Assembly: GCA_030041255.1 (NCBI GenBank)
Contig: JASHOF010000023.1
Location: forward strand, 1 to 40,393
Direction: 5' to 3'
DNA length: 40,393 bases
Source of the DNA: Acetobacteraceae bacterium
GTDB taxonomy: Bacteria > Pseudomonadota > Alphaproteobacteria > Acetobacterales > Acetobacteraceae
Within the stretch, counting starts at the first letter, position 1. Every line of letters starts with the position of its first letter. A program made the position numbers and the translations under genes. The notes beneath the pieces are model-generated. The model had not been told where the DNA came from and made no database searches. It saw only the letters and a program-made list of their open reading frames with translations. Shown here piece by piece: positions 35,326 through 40,393 of the stretch.

Positions 35326-36590
35326 GCGAGGAAGCCATCCGCGTGACCCGACTTGGCTCGGGCCTCACGGTGATTACGGAGGAGATGTCGCGCGTCGAGA
35401 CGGTTTCGATCGGGGCCTACGTGGCGGCCGGGGCGCGGTTCGAGACAGCCGAGGAAAACGGCATCTCGCATTTCCTCGAGCACATGGCGTTCAAGGGGAC
35501 GGAACGACGCAGCGCGGCGGTGATCGCCGAGGAGATCGAATCGGTCGGCGGCCACATCAACGCCTACACCGCGCGCGAGCAGACCGCCTATTACGTGAAG
35601 CTTTTGAAGGAGGACCTCGGCCTCGGGGCGGATATCATCGGCGACATCCTCGGCCACAGCACCTTCGAGCCGGAAGAGCTCGAGCGCGAACGCTCGGTGA
35701 TCCTGCAGGAAATCGGCCAGGCAAACGACACCCCCGACGACATCATTTTCGACCATTTCCAGGAGGCGGCCTATCCGGACCAGCCGGTCGGCCGGCCGGT
35801 ACTGGGCACTGCCTTCGTGATCGAGCGGCTCAAGCGGGGCAGCCTGCTTTCCTACATGCAGGCGCATTACGGAGCCGGCAACGTCGTGCTGGCGGCCGCC
35901 GGCGCGCTGACCCATGAGCGGGTGGTGGCGCTCGCCGAGCGGCATTTCACCGATCTGCCGGTGCGTGAGCCGCCGCCGGCCCCCCCAGCCGACTATCGGG
36001 GTGGTGAGCACCGGGAAATCCGAGACCTCGATCAGGTGCACATCGTGCTCGGGTTCCCCTCGGTCGGCTATGCGGACCCGGATTTCTACCCGGTGCTGCT
36101 GCTCGCGACCCTGCTCGGCGGAGGAATGTCCTCGCGGCTCTTCCAGGAAGTGCGGGAGAAGAGAGGTCTCGTCTATTCCATATACAGCTTCACGGCGCCC
36201 TATCGCGACGGCGGCCTGTTCGGCATCTATGCCGGCACCGGAGAAAAGGAGGTGGAGGAACTGATGCCGGTGGTGATCGAGGAACTCCGCAAGGTGCAAA
36301 GCAAGGTGGGGGAAGCGGAGCTGGCGCGGGCGCGAGCGCAGGTAAAGGCGTCACTCCTGATGTCGCTCGAGAGCACGGGCAGCCGGTGCGAGCAGCTGGC
36401 GCGACAATGGCAGGTTTACGGCCGGGTGATTCCTATCGACGAGATAGTCGCGAAGATCGCCGCGGTCGGGATCGGAGATGTCGAACGGGCGGCGGCCCGG
36501 CTCTTCCAGGCGCGGCCTACCCTCGCCGTGCTCGGCCCGACTGCGCGAGTGCCGGGGCTGGCCGCCATCGTCGAGCGGCTGGCGGCATGA
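35322..36590 (+). CDS. M16 (insulinase/processing-peptidase) zinc peptidase
   Basis: A 422-residue protein with the inverted zinc motif HFLEH (His50, Glu53, His54) in ISHFLEHMAFKGT, plus the RERSVILQEIGQANDTPDD region. The C-terminal domain has GGGMSSRLFQEVREKRGLVYSIYSF, typical of the mitochondrial processing peptidase-like group. It lies between threonine synthase and PmbA-like protein with 4-base overlaps at both ends, a widespread alphaproteobacterial order. The substrate is unknown. Confidence 0.95.
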   Translation: MSEEAIRVTRLGSGLTVITEEMSRVETVSIGAYVAAGARFETAEENGISHFLEHMAFKGTERRSAAVIAEEIESVGGHINAYTAREQTAYYVKLLKEDLGLGADIIGDILGHSTFEPEELERERSVILQEIGQANDTPDDIIFDHFQEAAYPDQPVGRPVLGTAFVIERLKRGSLLSYMQAHYGAGNVVLAAAGALTHERVVALAERHFTDLPVREPPPAPPADYRGGEHREIRDLDQVHIVLGFPSVGYADPDFYPVLLLATLLGGGMSSRLFQEVREKRGLVYSIYSFTAPYRDGGLFGIYAGTGEKEVEELMPVVIEELRKVQSKVGEAELARARAQVKASLLMSLESTGSRCEQLARQWQVYGRVIPIDEIVAKIAAVGIGDVERAAARLFQARPTLAVLGPTARVPGLAAIVERLAA

Positions 36591-37927
36591 AGGAGCCGGC
36601 GCCGGCCGAACTGCTCGCCGATCTCCTGGCTGCCGCGCGCCACGCGGGGGCGGACGCCGCCGACGCCGTTCTGGTGGCCGGCACTTCGCTTTCGGTTGCG
36701 CGGCGGCTCGGGCGCATCGAGCATCTGGAGCGCGCCGAAAGCCGCGATGTCGGGTTGCGCGTATTTGTCGGCCGACGGGCGGCCATCGTCGCCAGCGGAC
36801 GTGTGGAACCGGCGGAATTTTCCGCTCTTGCCGAACGGGCGGTGGCAATGGCACGGGTCGTGCCGGAAGATCCCCATGCGCACATTGCGGAGCCTGCTCC
36901 GTCAGCGGCCGACGCAACGCCCCTCGATCTCGTCGATCCCATGGAACCCCCGGTCGCGGCGCTGATCGAACGCGCGGCGGCGGCCGAGGAAGCCGCACTC
37001 GCGGTGCCGGGTGTGACGAACAGCGAGGGTGCGGAGGCGAGCTGGGGGCGAAACGAAGTAGCACTCGCGACAACGGCCGGGTTCTTTGGTTCCTATGCGC
37101 GCACCAGCCATTCTTTGTCCGCGATGGCACTGGCCGGCAGCGGCACGGAGATGCAGCGCGACTACGACTTCTCAACCTCGGTGCATCTGGCCGATCTCGA
37201 CCAGGCCGCAAGTCTCGGCGTGAAGGCGGGCGGTCGCGCCGTGGCCCGACTTCATCCCCGGCGGCCAGCCACGGCCCGGCTGCCGGTGGTCTACGAGGCG
37301 CGGGTTGCCGGGAGCCTGCTCGGTCATCTCGCGGCCGCGATCAACGGCCAGGCAGTGGCGCGTGGCACGAGCTTCCTCAAGGACCGACTCGGCGAGGCGG
37401 TGTTTGCCCGGGGAATCCGGATCCGGGATGACCCGGCACGGCGTCGCGGCTTGCGCTCCCGTCCGTTCGACGCCGAGGGTCTGCCCACATCTGCCCGCAC
37501 TCTGGTCGAGGATGGCAGGCTTGAAAGCTGGCTGCTCGATCTTGCGAGTGCGCATCAGCTCGGCCTTGCCTCGACCGGGCATGCGGTGCGCGGCACTTCC
37601 GGCCCGCCGCATCCGGCGCCGAGCAACCTCTATCTTGCCCCCGGCACGCTTTCGCCCGCCGCGCTGATGGCCGGGATCGGGGAGGGCCTGTTGGTGAGCG
37701 AGCTGATCGGCGCCGGCGTGAACACGCTGACCGGCGATTATAGCCGCGGCGCCGCCGGCTTCATGATCCGCCACGGCAGCCTCGCCGAGCCGGTGGCAGA
37801 GATCACGATTGCCGGCAATCTCACGGAGATGTTCGCAACCCTCGCCGCCGCGGACGATCTTTGCTTTCGCCGCGGCACGGACGCGCCGACCCTCCGCGTG
37901 GAGGGGCTGACAATGGCGGGCGCTTGA
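36587..37927 (+). CDS. pmbA: PmbA/TldE-type metallopeptidase-family protein
   Basis: A 446-residue protein of the TldD/PmbA family. Family segments: LGRIEHLERAESRDVGLRVFVG, SALAERAVAMARVVPEDPHA, and the C-terminal GTSGPPHPAPSNLYLAPG and GDYSRGAAGFMI. TldE/PmbA partners lack the zinc motif of TldD, and I see no HExxxH here, consistent with the TldE side. The start at the ATGA overlap is favoured over an upstream frame that reads through the M16 gene. Confidence 0.93.
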   Translation: MKEPAPAELLADLLAAARHAGADAADAVLVAGTSLSVARRLGRIEHLERAESRDVGLRVFVGRRAAIVASGRVEPAEFSALAERAVAMARVVPEDPHAHIAEPAPSAADATPLDLVDPMEPPVAALIERAAAAEEAALAVPGVTNSEGAEASWGRNEVALATTAGFFGSYARTSHSLSAMALAGSGTEMQRDYDFSTSVHLADLDQAASLGVKAGGRAVARLHPRRPATARLPVVYEARVAGSLLGHLAAAINGQAVARGTSFLKDRLGEAVFARGIRIRDDPARRRGLRSRPFDAEGLPTSARTLVEDGRLESWLLDLASAHQLGLASTGHAVRGTSGPPHPAPSNLYLAPGTLSPAALMAGIGEGLLVSELIGAGVNTLTGDYSRGAAGFMIRHGSLAEPVAEITIAGNLTEMFATLAAADDLCFRRGTDAPTLRVEGLTMAGA

Positions 37928-37967
37928 GTCACGTCGGGTACGCCCGACCAGCGTCTCCGCGCCCGCG

Positions 37968-39023
37968 ATGACTGCCCTTCTGTTCGTCCGCCATCTGGCG
38001 TTCGCTGCCGCGCTTGCCGTGATCTCGGCCTGGATCGTGCGGCTGATGATTACCTTCGGCCCGACCGATCATCCGGATGAGCGCAAGGGGCACGCGACGC
38101 CAACGCCGAAATCGGGCGGGGTCGGGATTGCCGCAGCCTTTCTGCTCGGCATTGCCATACTGTATCGGTTCCGGGGTTTCGCCCCGCTCGCCGATCCCTA
38201 TTTCCGGGGCGTGGTCCTGGCCTCGGTCCTGATCGCGGTCGTTTCGTTCCTGGACGATCTCTACGACTGGCCTTTCGTCGTCAAGCTGGTTGCACAACTC
38301 CTCGCCGCCACCGCTGCGGTGGCGAGCGGGCTTTATCTGCAGAAGCCGCGGCTTCCCTATTTCGGCGCCACGGACATCGGCTGGCTCGGCCCGCCGGCGA
38401 CGCTGTTCTGGATCGTATTCGTCACGAACGCGATGAACTTCATCGACGGGCTCGACGGGCTCGCCGGGGGCGTGGCGCTGATTGCCTGCCTGTTCCTGTC
38501 GGGGATTGCCGCGCTGCAAGGCGCATGGTTCGCCTATTTCGCCGCCTTGCTGCTAGCTGCCGGGCTGATCGGATTCCTGCCGTTCAACCTGCCGCCGGCG
38601 CGCATCTTCATGGGTGATGTGGGCAGCCAGTTCTGCGGCTTCGTGCTAGCGATGCTCGGCGTGGTGGCGGCGCGGTTCGAGAGCGTCGAGCTGTCGTTCG
38701 TCATGGTGCCGATGCTGCTTGCCGGGCCGCTCTGCGACGTTGCCTTCACGCTCGCAAGAAGGAGGAGCGCGGGCCTGTCCCTCACCCGGCCGCATCGCGG
38801 GTTTCTTTTTCAAATCGCGCAACGCTCGGGGATGCCGGATCTGGCGATTGCCGGCGTGCACTGGGGATTTGCCGCCTTCGGCGGACTTTGCTGCCTCGTC
38901 TTCCTGCACGCCTCGGGCATTTTCAAGCCGCTGGTCACGATCCTGCCACTGCTGCCGCAACTGGCCTGGCTCGGCTATGTCAATCACCGCGCGACCCGCG
39001 CCGGAATCGGGCCTTGGTGTTGA
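37968..39023 (+). CDS. MraY/WecA-family polyprenyl-phosphate sugar-phosphate transferase
   Basis: A 351-residue inner-membrane protein with ~10 hydrophobic segments. The catalytic and metal-binding motifs are SFLDDLYDWPF, NAMNFIDGLDGLAGG and RIFMGDVGSQFCGF. RPHRGFLFQIAQ near the C-terminus is typical of the bacterial glycan (TagO/WecA-type) branch rather than MraY. It would start a polysaccharide or glycan on undecaprenyl phosphate; the sugar is unknown. The last residues (...GIGPWC) are unusual but the gene ends cleanly. It is convergent with flgH. Confidence 0.92.
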   Translation: MTALLFVRHLAFAAALAVISAWIVRLMITFGPTDHPDERKGHATPTPKSGGVGIAAAFLLGIAILYRFRGFAPLADPYFRGVVLASVLIAVVSFLDDLYDWPFVVKLVAQLLAATAAVASGLYLQKPRLPYFGATDIGWLGPPATLFWIVFVTNAMNFIDGLDGLAGGVALIACLFLSGIAALQGAWFAYFAALLLAAGLIGFLPFNLPPARIFMGDVGSQFCGFVLAMLGVVAARFESVELSFVMVPMLLAGPLCDVAFTLARRRSAGLSLTRPHRGFLFQIAQRSGMPDLAIAGVHWGFAAFGGLCCLVFLHASGIFKPLVTILPLLPQLAWLGYVNHRATRAGIGPWC

Positions 39024-39062
39024 GCACGAGAACCGTGCCCTGGCCCGGAGGCTGAAGCCGGC

Positions 39063-39797
39063 TCAGAACGGGGAGATGATGTTCAGGAGCTGCTGGCCCC
39101 AGCTTGGTGTCTGCACCGTGGTGAGCTGGCCGGTGCCGCCGTAGGAGATGCGCTCCTCGGCGATCTGGTCGTCGTTGATCGTGTTGGTGTTGGAGATGTC
39201 CGCAGTGCGGATGACGCCACTCAGGGTGAGCGCGACCAGTTCGCTGTTCGCGCGTACCTGCTGGTTGGCGACGATGACGAGGTTGCCGTTCGGCAGTACC
39301 TGGGTGACGGTGGCGGCAAGGCTCAGGGTCACCGCCTCGCTCCGCTGAATTTCCCCGGTTCCACCGGAGGAACCGGACCCGTTCGTGTTGACGAGCGAGG
39401 CGGGGCTGACGTTCGGGGCGATGCGCGAGAGGACATTTTCGAAGCCGAACAGATTGGTGATCCCCATCGAGTCCGTGTTGTTGCGGCTGGCCGAGGAATC
39501 GTTCTTGAGGGTGCCGCTGTCGTTCATCTGCACCAGGACGGTCACGATGTCGCCGACCCGAGAGGCGCGCTGATCCTGGAAGAAGCCCTCCGAGCCGGAC
39601 CGCCAGAGGCTGGCGGGTTCGGAGGGCGCGGGCTCGGGCGCGGGCATCGGCATGGTCACCGGCCGCCAGGTCGGTGACTGGGTCGGATTCTGGGTCGGTG
39701 TCATCGGCGGCGGCCGGCCGATGTTCGAAAGCTCCGAGAGCGCACCGCAGTCGGACAGGAGGAAGGGCAGCAGAAGGAGGAACGCGCGCTGCGTCAT
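39063..39797 (-). CDS. flgH: Flagellar L-ring protein FlgH
   Basis: A 244-residue outer-membrane lipoprotein forming the L-ring of the flagellar basal body. Family motifs are present: ASRVGDIVTVLVQMND, RTADISNTNTINDDQIAEERISYGGTG, and the closing GWGQQLLNIISPF-like end. The signal reads FLLSDCGAL: the Cys is preceded by Asp rather than the usual small residue, so the lipobox is unusual. A Pro/Thr-rich linker follows. It overlaps flgA by 4 bases. Confidence 0.93.
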   Translation of the reverse strand: MTQRAFLLLLPFLLSDCGALSELSNIGRPPPMTPTQNPTQSPTWRPVTMPMPAPEPAPSEPASLWRSGSEGFFQDQRASRVGDIVTVLVQMNDSGTLKNDSSASRNNTDSMGITNLFGFENVLSRIAPNVSPASLVNTNGSGSSGGTGEIQRSEAVTLSLAATVTQVLPNGNLVIVANQQVRANSELVALTLSGVIRTADISNTNTINDDQIAEERISYGGTGQLTTVQTPSWGQQLLNIISPF

Positions 39798-40393
39798 TGT
39801 GCAGCGTACTCCGCATAGCCGGTTGCGGGCCCGGTGCCGGAAGCAGCGAGCGGGAGGCTGCCGAGTGCCACGGAGACTTCGCCGGGGCCGGTTACGGTTG
39901 CCTCGAGCACGGCGTGCGAGACCGGATTGAGGACGCGGATCGATGCATCCGCGGCTCCCGAATCGAGCGCCCGCCCCTGTTCTGCCAGAGTGAGGCCGGG
40001 GGCATCGAGCGCGATCAGCACGCGTTCCCCGCGCTTGACCAGCGGCGGTCGGCTGAGATCGGAAAGGGGCACCGGATCGCCGGCGGCGATGGCTCGCTGA
40101 AGCTCCATGCCGACGGCCTGCTCCTCGGTACTCACGACGCGGCCGGCAAGCGATCCGGCTGCTACATCGGCGGGCGTGAGATCGGCGGGGGTGAGAATCG
40201 CGCCCGGCATCAGGACGTGTCGTGCAACCTTGACCGGAACCGTGCGCTCGGCGTGGCCGGAAATGGCAAGCTCGGCAGGATCCATACCGCTGGCCGTGAT
40301 CGACAGCACGGCGGAGAAGGCACCTGTTGCATGGTCGTAATCAACCTGCGTGACGCCGACCTCGATCATGGCACCCGGCGGCACATCGGGGGG
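39794..40393 (-). CDS. flgA: Flagellar P-ring assembly chaperone FlgA (partial, C-terminal)
   Basis: The gene runs off the right edge; 199 residues are visible. It contains the SAF/FlgA domain (VPVKVARHVLMPGAILTPADL, AVGMELQRAIAAGDPVPLSDLSRPPLVKRGERV, ending in TLAEQGRALDSGAADASIRVLN), which is diagnostic of FlgA. It helps assemble the periplasmic P-ring. The following flgH start overlaps its stop, so these are cotranscribed, as in many alphaproteobacteria. Confidence 0.92.
   Translation of the reverse strand, partial: PPDVPPGAMIEVGVTQVDYDHATGAFSAVLSITASGMDPAELAISGHAERTVPVKVARHVLMPGAILTPADLTPADVAAGSLAGRVVSTEEQAVGMELQRAIAAGDPVPLSDLSRPPLVKRGERVLIALDAPGLTLAEQGRALDSGAADASIRVLNPVSHAVLEATVTGPGEVSVALGSLPLAASGTGPATGYAEYAAQ

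Overview
The window is GC-rich DNA from an alphaproteobacterium. The gene order tRNA-Leu, tig, clpP, clpX, lon, hup, tRNA-Val is typical of that class. A PQQ (pyrroloquinoline quinone) dehydrogenase and flagellar P/L-ring genes would fit a motile Rhodospirillales or Acetobacteraceae-like organism, but that finer placement is an inference.

Left part (1-5.5 kb): the end of an unrecognised gene, a decayed methyltransferase remnant, a small FlaG-like protein on the opposite strand, a SnoaL/NTF2-like protein, then a minus-strand set with a Xre-type regulator, a di-haem cytochrome c and a PQQ dehydrogenase carrying its own cytochrome c domain. Core block (5.7-12.5 kb): tRNA-Leu(UAG), trigger factor, ClpP, ClpX, Lon, HU and tRNA-Val(UAC), the folding and proteolysis set of the cell.

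Accessory block (12.5-33.8 kb): two divergent transcription units share a short AT-rich promoter region near 21.9-22.0 kb. The leftward unit encodes a three-subunit molybdenum hydroxylase of the xanthine dehydrogenase/CO dehydrogenase superfamily, a CoxG-like membrane protein, and a complete branched-chain-amino-acid-type ABC importer (binding protein, two permeases, two ATPases). The rightward unit encodes a two-subunit CoA-transferase-family enzyme, a luciferase-like (LLM) flavin/F420 enzyme, a 2,3-diaminopropionate ammonia-lyase, an F420:NADP oxidoreductase-like protein, the F420 biosynthesis genes cofE, cofD, cofC and fbiC, a GntR/UTRA regulator and an M20 amidohydrolase. Most neighbours overlap by 4 bases (ATGA). 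Read together, this looks like a self-contained catabolic system: import a nitrogenous, possibly heterocyclic substrate, hydroxylate it with a Mo enzyme, process it with an F420-dependent step and CoA/acyl chemistry, and release ammonia from a diaminopropionate-like intermediate. The cell also makes the F420 and can balance it with NADP. The substrate is unknown.

Right part (33.9-40.4 kb): threonine synthase, an M16 processing peptidase, a PmbA/TldE-type protein and a polyprenyl-phosphate sugar-phosphate transferase form a rightward housekeeping run. It faces flgH and the end of flgA, which are transcribed leftward.
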